Notes under the pieces: generated by a model
What the model was told of the DNA's origin: nothing
Databases searched by the model: none
Seen by the model: only the letters and a program-made list of their open reading frames with translations
Program-made: the position numbers and the translations under genes
Assembly: GCA_029204225.1 (NCBI GenBank)
Contig: CM055093.1
Coordinates: 5,684,933 to 5,748,932, forward strand
Reading direction: 5' to 3'
Source of the DNA: Diphasiastrum complanatum
Lineage: Eukaryota; Streptophyta; Lycopodiopsida; Lycopodiales; Lycopodiaceae
DNA: 64,000 nucleotides
In this document: positions 32,875 to 43,356 of the stretch, piece after piece
How positions within the stretch are numbered: the first letter of the stretch is position 1
Layout: each line of letters starts with the position of its first letter

Positions 32875-34569
32875 CTATGTAGAAGATGACGTTGTATCTG
32901 AGTTCAACTTGATTGACTTCAAGTAATCCAACACCTTCTTTTTGCTCTTTTTCGTCATTTTGATGGGTTCATCCTTGTTGTCTTTCTTTGGGATTGCTGT
33001 GACATTCGCCTCATGGGTGCGAATATCAACATCTACTGTAGCTATTGCCTCTTCGGGTAGGTCACTCCATCGGATCACCTGGTTGTAGCGTTGCTTCAAC
33101 TGATTCTTCTTATTCACAGGTGCCTTGGGTGGTTCGATCCTTGAGACTTTCGCCATAGCAGACCTTTGTGGTGGTTGAACTGGTACCTTCTTGGTTCCGT
33201 AACGATCTGGGTCCATGTGGTGTAGGACTTGTTCATCAGTCAATTCAATCGCCTTATTATAAGTTAGAGCATGTTGCCAAGGGACTAGATCATTGTCCAC
33301 TGGGTTCTCAATCGGCTCCGCTGACAGCCATGCTACGTTTATCATATTCACTCCAAATGTGATTGGTGTGTCTATAGTGTAACATTTGGGTGAAGATGTA
33401 CTCGGTTCTGGATCTAATTCATATTGACATGCCTGGCAGTCAATAGTTACTAATGCATACGTCCATCTCATGACATCCGTCTCTGAATGATAGTGACCTC
33501 CCTTGGCCGGCCTTGGGCGGTCAATCGTATGATCTGTCGTGGATGATCTGTCATCAGCTTTGGGTGCAATAGGTTTTACCGCCCATGTGGTTGGATCTAC
33601 CTTTACAGCCTGTTCTCTGTTCTCGAAGGTGAGTTTCCTTGTACCCCAATTGTGTACTACCTGCGCAGCCCTCAACCATGGTCTTCCCAATAAAATACGA
33701 TATGCAGATAGAGATTCAGGTATATTCATGAACACAAAAGTAATCACATACTGCATGCCTGCTATCTTTATGAGAGTATCAACAACTACACCTTCCGGTT
33801 GATGTGGAGTTACTGCTACAGTTTCTTGTAAGGCCTTCAGTTTCTGGTCAAACTGCGCCGTAAGTTGTTCCATCTGCTGGTTGTGTAATTTTGTCATTTG
33901 CTCCAACAGCAGTTCTGTGGATAGAGCGGATGCGTTTGATGATGATGATGCGATCGAGGGAGTAGGAGTGTGGGTGGAAGGATATTTGTCGTCAGATCTC
34001 TCATCCTCTTCCCTGATGGCATCTTCCATAGCTTCTTGCAGAGTAGTGTACTGCTCCCGTCTTTTCAGTTCTTTTCTGATGCTTCGTGGTAATCCGGCTA
34101 GGAACCACATGATCACTGCATGATCGGGAGTCAGGGCTGCACTGCACTCGGATCGTAGATGTTTGACCCGTTCAATATAGTCCTGGACCCTTTCTCGTTC
34201 TCCCATCTTGACTTTGCTTAGCAGGAGAAATGGGTCTTCCAGGAACTTTCTTGGTTTAAAGCGCGTAATGAGAGCTGCTTTAACCGCTTCCCAGGTGGAT
34301 TTCTCTTCCTCTGACAGGTTGAAAAACCAATCCTGAGCCACTGCAAGTAAGGACATAGAGAATAGCATCAGCTTCTCTGCAGGTGTCCGTTCGTCGTAGA
34401 TTTCACAAGCTTTCTCGTAGATCTGGAGGAATCGGATGGGATCTGAGGATCCGTCGTATTTTGGTATCTCCATCTGTGGTGCTCTCCGAACTGCATGCAA
34501 GGGTGCGACAGGTACGGGTTGGCCCATTAGATCCATTGGTGTTGGTTCCGGTTCTGCCTCTTGTTGCAC
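32875..34569 (-). pseudogene. Gypsy Gag fused to the protease C-terminal half
   Basis: This 564-codon frame contains a retrotransposon Gag domain at about residues 40-200 (FLQIYEKACEIYDERTPAEK, AQDWFFNLSEEEKSTW, FLAGLPRSIRKELKRRE). A Gln-rich linker follows, then without zinc knuckles or a DxG site the flap end of an aspartic protease (RILLGRPWLRAAQVVHNWG), then the linker block LTDEQVLHHMDPDRYG. The knuckles and protease active site present in the 1-5869 relative are absent, so an in-frame deletion joined the two halves. This copy could not process its own polyprotein. The true start may be upstream, since a further frame at 34641-34841 looks coding. Confidence 0.8.
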
Positions 34570-34640
34570 AGCTGCTAATCTGGGAAGGTGTGGTGCCTGA
34601 TTTGCTATCCTTCGTGCTATTGATCATCCTGATCTTAGAT

Positions 34641-34841
34641 TCATCCGATGATGGGTTCCAAAGTGATTGGATCTTGCATATACAATAGGATGCAGTCTGG
34701 ATCTTCAAGGATCTGATTGACCTGATCGGTCGGAATGAATTTTAGGCCTTTTGCGGTGGTTTTTCCTTGATAGCTTTTTACTCCTTGCACTGATTGACCT
34801 GAGATTTTGATAGTAGCTGGATCTGATGCAGATCTTTCCAC
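34641..34841 (-). pseudogene. Possible N-terminal Gag extension, out of frame
   Basis: 66 codons (KGLKFIPTDQVNQILEDPDC) directly upstream of Gag in another phase. A frameshift between 34570 and 34640 would separate it from Gag. There is no recognised domain. It may be the original Gag start. Confidence 0.35.
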
Positions 34842-34859
34842 TGATCTAGTCTACGAGGG

Positions 34860-35939
34860 TTATCTTGTGCGAGGGTTGGCTGTGCAAGGGTTCTTTAGCT
34901 GTTTTGAAGGTAAAAAACTTGATATCTCTCAGATCTCTGGGAAGTAACTCTCGCAAGCTTCATAGTAGCTGAATCTGGGTCAGATCTCACTATATAATTT
35001 TCTGCGAGAGTTAGCTCTCACAAGAAGTGAAAATCTCACTATTTGCGAGGGTTCAAAATCACTTTTTGTGCTTGATCTTCACCAGATCTTCATACTAACT
35101 CTCGTAGGCTTCATCACTGATGTAAATTGAAATTTTGAATCGATTGAGAGGGTCTGCGAGAGTTCTTACCAGAAGGATTTGCTGGATCTTCACTTTTTAG
35201 TGATTTTTTTGAACTTAAATCCAATTTTCTGCTCACTGGAATCAAACTAACTCTCGCAAGCTCTTCTGTGTCCTGGTCTCACTGAGATGGAACTTCAGAA
35301 TCCTCTGCAAGAGTTCTTGACCACTGGAGATGAAAATTTCACTGCCTGCGAGGGTTCATTGGTACTTTCCCGTCTTTTTTGCTTGGGAACTCTCGCACAG
35401 GCACTTAATCATCAAACTAACTCTCGCAAGCTTCTCTGTGTCCTGGTCTCACTGAGATGGAACTTCAGAGGGCTCTGCTAGAGTTCTTATGAAGATTTGA
35501 ATTTTTTTTGGATTTTTTCAAGGATTTTTTGAATTTTTTATGATTTTTCTCTGATTTTTACAATCTGCTTGGAACTAACACTCGCAGGCTTCTATGCAGG
35601 TCTGGGACAGTACCCTAGAGCTGCTGCCAGTCATGCAAGGGTTAATTCCCACTGATTCTAGAGATATAAAAATCTAATGAGTTTTTTTTTGGCTTTTTTT
35701 CTCTCCAAAATGCAGATTGGTGTATTTTTTGAGTTTTTTTGGATGATTGGTTTGGGTTTCAAGCCCTTAGAGGTTGTTCAGGGCCTCCTCTACCCTCTCA
35801 CACCTCCTCCGCTAGCTCTGAACAGTCCAAACACAAAAAAATAGAGAAAACTAACTCTAAACTCCCAAAAATCTACCTAAACTACTCTAAAAAGCAAGAA
35901 AATAGCTAAAATGCAACTAAACTAGTTAGTGAAAACCTA
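34860..35939 (-). repeat. Leader of the gypsy element with about five degenerate repeats
   Basis: Between the primer site and gag, the phrase ACTAACTCTCGCAAGCTTC (or variants) recurs near 34945, 35095, 35247, 35417 and 35575, spaced about 150-170 bp. The units at 35247 and 35417 also share CTGTGTCCTGGTCTCACTGA. There is no open frame of note. Repeats in an untranslated leader are known in some plant gypsy elements, but their function is unclear. Confidence 0.7.
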
Positions 35940-35957
35940 TCCCCGGCAACGGCGCCA
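35940..35957 (-). other. Primer binding site, tRNA-Asp type
   Basis: The minus strand reads TGGCGCCGTTGCCGGGGA, one base from the LTR end. It matches the tRNA-Asp complement typical of Athila-type plant gypsy elements and fixes the element's strand and LTR boundary. Confidence 0.85.
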
Positions 35958-35958
35958 C

Positions 35959-36784
35959 TGTAGTGTCGTGGATCTTTCGTAGTATAGCCCTTCCTCCTGT
36001 CAACAAAGGTTAGATCACTGGATAGGTGCCTAACTATGCATAAATGCTACTTTTAGTTAATTTCCTACTTTCTCCCTTAACTCTACTCACCACTATACTA
36101 CTCCTCTTTAACTCTACTCCTCTACACTAACATTCGTCATAGTTTTGGTTGAAGGGAAGGGATGGAGAAGAAGAGATTGAGAAGAGAAGAGAAGAGAAAG
36201 AGAGAGAAAGAGAGTGAGGGTGGAGGTTAGCTCAAATGCTCCTTATGCTTGCTAATGGAAAAACATTCACTATGGCAAACAATAAAACATGAAAATAGAA
36301 AGCAATAGAAAACACAACCAAGAGCAATAGCAAGTAGTGAATAGCAAATGAGGATGCTTCTCTTCAAAAAATGATAGAGTTTCCTCCTTCTCATTAAGCA
36401 TGGAAATAGTGTACAAATGGTGCCTTTTTATAAAATGGGGAAGGCCCTTGCCTCTCAATCTTATTGGCTAATATTCACAATGATCCTAACCATTAATCTT
36501 GGACCCAACTTGATCCAAGAGTCCACAAAAAGTACATTGGAAATCACAAAATTCAGTGAGTCCCAATCTGGACCCAACTCTAAAAGTGATCTCTAAGTTA
36601 AAAAATGACATTGGGCCTTTAGTTTTATTTTAATTACAAGGCCCAAATCAAGTTTATTTTATTTACAACTTCAATTGTGTGCTCATTGGGCCATGGGCTT
36701 ATACACGCAGGATGCCATGCCCTCGCAACACATTTTATTGGAGGACTTTTTTTTATTTACACTTTGTTGGGAATACCCCCAACA
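35959..36784 (-). repeat. 5' LTR of the gypsy element, 826 bp
   Basis: On the minus strand it starts TGTTGGGGGTATTCCC and ends CGACACTACA. The inner end is fixed by the primer site, the outer end by the TG start and the GTTGG target duplication. A TATA-like box (TATAAAAAGG, minus) lies near 36423-36433. It resembles the partial LTR at 1-641 in patches. Confidence 0.85.
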
Positions 36785-36789
36785 GTTGG
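36785..36789. other. Target duplication, right (gttgg)
   Basis: GTTGG after the LTR end. See the left partner at 31943-31947. Confidence 0.55.
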
Positions 36790-38223
36790 AGGTTTATTTC
36801 GCCATGTCTCAACACATACAGATTGATTCTACTTATCACCCAGTGAAGAGACGTGTGCCTTGGGCTAACACATCAATCACTGAAGACTGCAACCTTTTTC
36901 ACATTCCATCAAGAAAGGGGTGGTCCACAAAGGTTGATCTCCAATGTAATGTGTACATTTTTTGTAAAAGATATTAAGATAGCCCTAATCCAGTGGTGGC
37001 AGAAGCATCCGAGAACTATCATATTCTCAAGCAATCTCAAAAGTACATGTTATGTGGCAAAATTGCTTTGGCAAGGTGATAATCTTTGTGTGTTGTATAA
37101 CATAAACATGCAAACTTTGTCTCCCATACACTCAAAAAATCTCACACACGACCCTTTTCCTTGTGGAATTTGTTGCTCTCTTCATCACTATCATGTCACA
37201 GTCTTGGAGCCCCCAGATTTAGTTGTGTCAAGTGCTTTGTAATGTAAAACAAAGACTCATGTGTCATCCAACTTTCAGCCATACTTCCTTCAACACGCGC
37301 TTTTTGGCAAATAAAATCTTAGGACATTCATTTAAAAAAAAAATCCATCTTGCATTCAGAGGGCCCACTAACTCCACCTCATCAACAAAGTGAACCAAAA
37401 GGTGAATTTGGATGTCCATGAATGATGGAGTCAGACATATCTCTCGGAAGCATAAACAATCTCAATAGCTTTGAGACAAATGCATCATATATCTCCTATA
37501 TTTTTTGAGAGGTATGCTTAAAGAGACTTCAGGCTTCCCATGACCCGGAAACCTAGGGAGCTGAATGAAGTGTAAACTATTGCCCCAAGTCCTTAGGCCC
37601 TCGAGGAGGTGAAAAGGAAAACCATTGAACAGCCTTCCAAAGGATAGGAGATTGGAATGCCTTGGGAGGTGGGGAAGGCACTCTTTCTGTCTATTGAGGG
37701 TAATGAACACTACTTAACTAGTGTGGAGCCTGGAGGGCTATATTTTAGGTGAGAGCTAGCTTGGGCCTTAAGCGCCGTTGGCGCGGAAAACTGTCGGACC
37801 AGTAAAGGACACCACCACCTATTCTATTATATTCTATTCTATTCCTCTTTCTTTCTTTCTAGCGTCTCTCTTTTTCTTCTCCGTGTGAATGCAAAAAGAA
37901 AGACGGAGATCTGAGATAATCTGACTTCCTCTGCAGGCCTCTGTCTTTCTCAGCCCACGAGACAGAGAGTATAGTGGAGTAATGTGTACTCTTGTAGTGT
38001 CCCGAGAGAGTGTCTGTGGGAAAAAGAGCTTGTGAAGCAAGAGCAGCAAATCGATGTGGGCAGAGCTTAGCGGGAATCAGTAGCAGAGAGAGTGAGGAAG
38101 AGAGTTCGTTTCTCTCGTTTGCGGCAAGGGCATTGTTGTGCGCTGCTGGTTGCAAAGAGAAGCAGGAATCAAAACGCGGGTTCAGTTTGAAGTATCGAAG
38201 CTTGTTTGTGTTTGGTCGTGAAG
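36790..38223. promoter_or_regulatory. Gene-free stretch and promoter/5' UTR of the small membrane protein gene
   Basis: No coding remnant to about 37780. From 37815 a run of TATTCTATT motifs and a pyrimidine-rich block (37850-37880) precede a purine-rich leader up to the ATG at 38224. The promoter probably lies near 37800-37900, but no canonical TATA box can be fixed. Confidence 0.4.
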
Positions 38224-38685
38224 ATGAGTATTGAAGCTCGTTACGCTTTTGATCCTCTGACTGTTCATTCTGTGGAGGATAAGATATCTAAAAAATACCG
38301 GATGATGTACATAGTTGTGCCGTGTTGGTCTCTGTTTGAGATTGGCATTTTCGCAGCTGTTGCCAGAGCATCCAGTTCCAAGTGTAGTGCTGTATGGCCT
38401 CCTTTCCTTTTGGCTCTGGGCTCAATGGTCGCAGTTCTAGCCTTAGTAGTTTCCAGCTGCAAAAGAATACGGGAACTTCGAGTGACACAAAAGAGAGTAC
38501 AAAATGGAGAAAGAGTTCTACCTGAAGATATTACTTATCTTAGTTGGAGGGTGTCCCGAAAGACTGATACTTCTCTCGTAGAGCATTTGAGCTTCACTGA
38601 TTATCTCAAGTTCATGTATGTTGCTGTACTTGGCTTGGTGGTCACATTTTACTCAGCACTTCATTTTTGTAAGTCCAAGAAGTAG
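38224..38685 (+). CDS. Small three-pass membrane protein, 153 aa, function unknown
   Basis: This uninterrupted frame starts at MSIEARYAFDPLTVHSVEDK; the open frame extends six codons further up but has no earlier ATG. Three hydrophobic segments are visible: about residues 27-49 (MMYIVVPCWSLFEIGIFAAV), 60-80 (WPPFLLALGSMVAVLALVVS) and 128-147 (YLKFMYVAVLGLVVTFYSAL). A basic region (SCKRIRELRVTQKRVQNGER) lies between the second and third. There is no signal peptide, and the Lys-rich end CKSKK resembles a C-terminal KxKxx-type ER retrieval signal only loosely. I do not recognise the family. Intact frame, sensible composition and a downstream polyadenylation-like signal make it a probable host gene. 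It is flanked by transposon debris. Confidence 0.65.
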   Translation: MSIEARYAFDPLTVHSVEDKISKKYRMMYIVVPCWSLFEIGIFAAVARASSSKCSAVWPPFLLALGSMVAVLALVVSSCKRIRELRVTQKRVQNGERVLPEDITYLSWRVSRKTDTSLVEHLSFTDYLKFMYVAVLGLVVTFYSALHFCKSKK

Positions 38686-38950
38686 CCAGCAAACTTCGAA
38701 AGAGCTGGAAGAAGTTTAAGATGAGATCTTCTATGGTTGTAATGTAGCATTCCTTCTGGCAGAATATGTTAAAGCTTTCTTGAAGAAGAATCAAGTAGCT
38801 CTTCTTCCATGTAGTGTTGCTCACTTTTACTGAGCTTAACCGTAACTAGAAAGGCAAAGCTGTTCTTGATGCTTGGAAACACAGTTAGTGTCCCTTTCCG
38901 AAGCTCGCTATGTACGAATCCTATGTTATCTTTATGAAAATTTACAACGT

Positions 38951-38957
38951 AATAAAA
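38951..38957 (+). terminator. Polyadenylation-like signal AATAAAA
   Basis: AATAAAA 266 bp after the stop of the 153-residue frame, in an AT-rich context. It is a plausible 3' end signal and not verified. Confidence 0.35.
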
Positions 38958-39882
38958 ATGCGTGAGATTTTTCTAATAAATGCATCTCAGACGTATTTTA
39001 CTGTTTATATGCTCCTAGATGATGTTCTTTTCGTCAAATAGAATCCTGAGCAATGTATTTATTTATTTATTTAGCTCAAGATCACAACGGGTTGAAGGCC
39101 ATATGTTTACGCTGATTAGTTTAGATTTGTGACATGGAAGAACTCTGCGAAGTCATGTCGTTGTTACTACTCTGCACCTTAGGCAATCCTGTGCTGCTTG
39201 CACTAACATTTCTAGGAGCCTACCAAGCTTTTCTTGAAAGCAGCTCTTCTAACTTGATGTCGTAGAACGTTACTATTGTATCCACGCCATTTGTTATTGA
39301 AATGTGGTATTTAAAGTTTCTGTTAGCCAAGATCAGTAACGAGTGCGCTTCTGATGTAAAACAGATGCACTACCGAAGTGGAGCCAACGTTATCCTGTAG
39401 AAATAGTATGTTTTTCTGATCATGCTTGTCTGTATGATAAATTTGTTCATGAAACTAGTTTGATAAGTTTTGAGATTGTAGTCTCAGATGCGACGCATGG
39501 CAATATCAGTTACGTTTCTTGGCATTTCAGCATATAGTGATAATGTAGTGAAGATAAAGCGCCAAAGAAATTAGAGTAACATAGGTGCGAAAGGACTCTT
39601 TCTGTCCAACTTTGATTTTCAGCTATGGTTGGACGCTTTCATTGGATCGTACCACTGAATATATTTCTCATGAATGCAATGATCTCGTCCTTCCTGTGTA
39701 TCTTTGAAAGCGTACATATATACACCCTTTTTCAGAAAAAAGGTAGAACAAGGCGAGATTTAACAACGCCCAAAACTTACTCGAACCACTCAAGGCTTGT
39801 GGTAACTTGTGAGACCATCTTTACTTACCATCAATGTCACTAGATATACATTATCCTTGTGTAAAGGATTGTTTGTCCAAGG
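38958..39882. other. No gene seen
   Basis: Intergenic, with no transposon remnant recognised. A short TTTA run lies near 39057-39074. Confidence 0.5.
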
Positions 39883-39960
39883 GCCTTCCATGCAGGGAGG
39901 GCCCAGGATGGGGTCCTTGCCCAGAGAATGGGGCCTGGGGCCCTGACCTGCATGGAAGGC
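39883..39960. other. GC-rich hairpin 1
   Basis: CCTTCCATGCAGG near 39884 pairs with CCTGCATGGAAGG near 39947. GGGCCC blocks and an inner CCCAGG/CCTGGG extend the stem. The arms total about 30 bp with a short bulge and a loop of roughly 17-20 nt. The size fits a small-RNA precursor or a short inverted-repeat element. Confidence 0.7.
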
Positions 39961-40114
39961 TCGAGGGCCTCAAGCCTTTCATGATGGAAAGCCAGGTGAG
40001 AAGGTGGAGAAAGAATGTCCATTCGGGGGATAGAATGCACACTCTAGAATGAGAATGGCATAGTCCGGAGGAGAGAGCAAGGTGGATGCATATTATGTAC
40101 TATGGAATGGGCCG

Positions 40115-40226
40115 GGGCACAGGCCATTTTGCCCGGTAAAGATTTTCATAAATTTTTTAGGCAAGGCCCAAAGGGGACGAGCCTAAAATTTTTGGAAAGT
40201 CAAATTGGGCAAAATGGCTTGTGCCC
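40115..40226. other. Hairpin 2, about 112 nt
   Basis: GGGCACAGGCCATTTTGCCC at 40115 pairs with GGGCAAAATGGCTTGTGCCC ending at 40226, with one mismatch in 20. An inner TTTTAGGC/GCCTAAAA pair lies closer to the loop. Confidence 0.75.
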
Positions 40227-40503
40227 ACGTTTTGAAAATGTTTACATGCTCATTATGAAACATAATGTGCAATTTTTCAAGCACTCTTGGTGCCTGACAC
40301 CTGACGTGCAGGTTGGAATGTCAACAATTTTTTTTGGAAAAACAGATGTTTATTTTGGTTTTTAATCTATTCAAAAAGTGGGCAGAATAGACATTATATT
40401 CATTACGCTCACCTCCAAAATACACGGAGAGCTAAGCACATGGCATTAAGTGCATTGAATGATGCAAATAGCTTCATTTCTCCAGTAATGGAGGGGAGGG
40501 CCC

Positions 40504-40578
40504 TCTTCGAGGGCGTTTTGCTCAGGAAAGGCGTCCGCCCGAGGGCCATAGCCCTTCCTAGGGCGGAATGCCCCGAGG
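40504..40578. other. Hairpin 3, imperfect
   Basis: TCGAGGGCGTTTTGCTCAGG pairs imperfectly with CCTAGGGCGGAATGCCCCGA. The arms are roughly three-quarters complementary by eye. Confidence 0.45.
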
Positions 40579-41160
40579 CGGTGTCCTTGTAATTTTTGTT
40601 TTTGTTTCACCTTCCAAGTGAAAGTGCGGGTAAAAAAAGGTAAATATTTTTACGTGAACCTTTTGGGAACCTTTTGGCAACCAGAAGGTGCATGTTAAAA
40701 AAATTTGCTCCTAGAGACTTTGTTGCGGGAGTCAGCACCATTCTCTTTATTAAAAAGTTAAAACTAATATTACAGCCATTTTACTTGGTCCAAGGTCATT
40801 AGAATGATCAATTCCCAATCCTTTATATGCCTATAGAAATTTGTTTTTGTCCACATAAATTTAAATCAACTCATTAAATTGATTTGTTTATAATATGATG
40901 CTCTAAATAGTCTTTGGAACATATCATTTTTTATTTGGGCAAGTGTTAACAAAATTATGGAGTCAACCTTTTTGTATTTGAAAATGGTAAAACAATTATA
41001 AATTTATGGCTAGGTCATAAGGCCGAGCCTTTAGAATGACAATCTACTTTACATTTTTTTTATGGTTCTTTTTTATGAAGTAGCCCACACAAAAAAAATC
41101 TCAATATGTCACTACCGTGGTAAAACCAAAATTTTCATAGCGTGGCTTTTTAAAACTGGA
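40579..41160. other. No gene seen
   Basis: Intergenic, increasingly AT-rich. Confidence 0.5.
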
Positions 41161-42260
41161 ATAAATTTCTCATTCTTCATTTTGCACGAGTAAAACTTTA
41201 GTACTTTGTGAAATAGCGAAAGATTTAACTATCATAGTTGGAATTGTTGATCTTAGTGGCCGTTGTTTTTTAAAGTTTGCATTTCCCAAGCTAAGCAAAC
41301 TGAGTTTTTGCTCTTCATCAAACTTATCAAAAACTTGGTACTTTGCTTGAATAATAGTTTCCAAAAAGGTAATGCTGCAAATGAATCAATAAAATGATGT
41401 TCTCTTTGAGCCTTCTCCTCTTCCAAAATAGATGTTAATTGACAAAAAGATGCAAGCTTAACTTGAGTAGAAGACACTCATTAAAAAAAGAAAAAACAAG
41501 CTTCAAAAGATGACCACGCCACAAATTTTGAGCATTGCTTTTCTCATAATAATGTAATGCCAACATCATTATTTACAATAATAACTGGTGTTGGAAACTA
41601 ATGTTGTTAATTTGTACTATGCAACGTTCCTGTTGCGTAGATATTTGAATGTAATGTATCACTTGCATCGATTTTCATGACGTAAGGTAAATTTAATCTA
41701 GATTTGCAATATGTAATACGGGAGTGGAAGCAATCAAACTTTTGAGTTTCTCAAAACATTGATTAAATTTCTCATTCTATAGACCATGTTGACTAGGTTG
41801 ATCTCTTTTTTGTTTTTTGTTAACTCTACCCTTTATCAAATTATTGAGAGATGTTGTTTTCATGGCATAATCCTCAATGAGTTTACGGAAAAGTATAGTA
41901 AATTATAGAAAAGACTTAACTTATCTGAATATTTCCAGCATTAGCCACTCAACTATTTTTACATTCATGTATATTCAACCCAAAAGGTGTTATTATATGG
42001 CCAAGACAAACAAGTTCATGTTTAAAGAAACACACTTGGTTTCCTTTGCATAAAGTTTTTTTTGTCTAGAACTTGCAAGACAGTCTTGATATTAATTGCA
42101 TGATCCTTAATGATCTTGCTATAGATAAGTATATCATCTAGAAATACTACCACAAATCTTTTCAAATATGGGCGAAACAAACATCTGCTAGAATGTCATA
42201 GGTGCATTTGTCAAAGAATCCATAATATCTGAACCTCGTCCAAAACCAACCGTGAGTGTG
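41161..42260 (-). pseudogene. Old Ty3/gypsy RT and RNase H relic
   Basis: On the minus strand, 42120-42250 gives LTNAPMTF and, after a frameshift, RFVVVFLDDILIYSK, the RT palm with the catalytic DD. 41920-42070 gives CLGHIITPFGLNI, the RT post-palm block. 41680-41770 gives FEKLKSLIASTPVLHIANL and the RNase H motif KIDASD. Many stops and frame changes show age. 41160-41480 may be its further 3' part but is not recognisable. The relic ends where the chromovirus-like element is inserted. Confidence 0.65.
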
Positions 42261-42265
42261 TAGAG
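42261..42265. other. Target duplication, left (tagag)
   Basis: TAGAG before the LTR, identical to 47292-47296 after the right LTR. Confidence 0.8.
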
Positions 42266-43343
42266 TGTTCCATACCTATGTAACTAGCAGTACTTCAAAC
42301 CCCTATTAGTCCATTTAGTGTTGGGGGCTAAATGGCAAGGTACCCTTAGGATTAAGGGTATGAGCCCTTGGATAAGGACAGGCAAGTGACTATACCTTAG
42401 TTGGAGGTATGGAGTCACGTGACCCTTGGATAAGGGGTACCCTTAGTATTAAGGATAGGTGCCTTAGATTAAGGTACTAGTGTCCTTGGTTAAGGGTAGG
42501 TAGGTGTCTATGCCTTGGATGGAGATAAGGGACCTAGAGAGGTGTTAGAAAGTCATTGGATGCCTATTTTTCTAAACCTTGGGCCTCAACCTTGAACCAT
42601 ATCACGTTATTGTCTATGACCAAAATATACTTGCACAACTTGGGCAATGGGACCTAGTAGGAGGGCGCCCTTCTAAAATGTCCATTGAGTTCCCAACTCC
42701 CACAAGAAAGGCATTCAAAGAGTCATAGGTGATGAAAGGAGTCTCTTGACATTCCATAAGCCTATGGAGGCTCTTGGAGATTCTTTAACTCCCCTAGGCT
42801 TCTCTCTCTCTCATTGGATGAGCATGGAACTCCATAGTGCATTGGAGGGGTCCATGGGCCACCTATATGAGGGTAGTAGGGCGCCCATTGGGAGGGGGAG
42901 ATCTCTCTTGTTTGTTTTGCTAATGCTCTAGTGTTGCTAATAGTGTGTAGAGTGCTTTCTTGTGGTAGTATGCTTAAGGTTTGGATCTTGCTTATGGTAT
43001 GGGACATAAGTAGGGTTTGGATCTTGAGAATGCTAGGGAGTGTTGTGGTATGCTTGTGATTTGTTTATGGTTAGCAAGGGAGTGCTAGATAGGTCTTGCT
43101 TGGAGCTTGGATCTAGCTATGGTTGGGTGGTGAATACTTGAGGCCAGCTTGTTATCTATCTTTGTAATTAAAGAGTAGGGACACAGGTGGAGGAGAGATC
43201 CTTGGAGGCTTGCAGGTCCTTACTTGTAGGTGGAGGCATCCTAGCTTGGAGTTGGGGAGCATCTTGAAGCTTGCAGGTTGCTTGGAGGACATTTGGAGGC
43301 CCTACCTTGGATTTGGAGGACTTCCTCACCTCTACTTGTAAAA
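42266..43343 (+). repeat. 5' LTR of the chromovirus-like element, 1078 bp
   Basis: Starts TGTTCCATACC and ends CTTGTAAAA, followed by a spacer base and a primer site. It is very similar to 46213-47291 along its whole length, with a few percent differences by eye. The ends TGTTACA (right copy)...TGTAAAA suggest an inverted repeat with a changed last C. Confidence 0.9.
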
Positions 43344-43344
43344 G

Positions 43345-43356
43345 TGGTATCAAAGC
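43345..43356 (+). other. Primer binding site, tRNA-iMet type
   Basis: TGGTATCAAAGC, one base after the LTR. It differs from the commoner TGGTATCAGAGC by one base. Confidence 0.8.

Noticed and set aside
42746-43007. Pairs of ORFs, repeated at 46694-46955
   Set aside because: They lie inside the two LTR copies of the chromovirus-like element and are duplicated with them; no coding signal.
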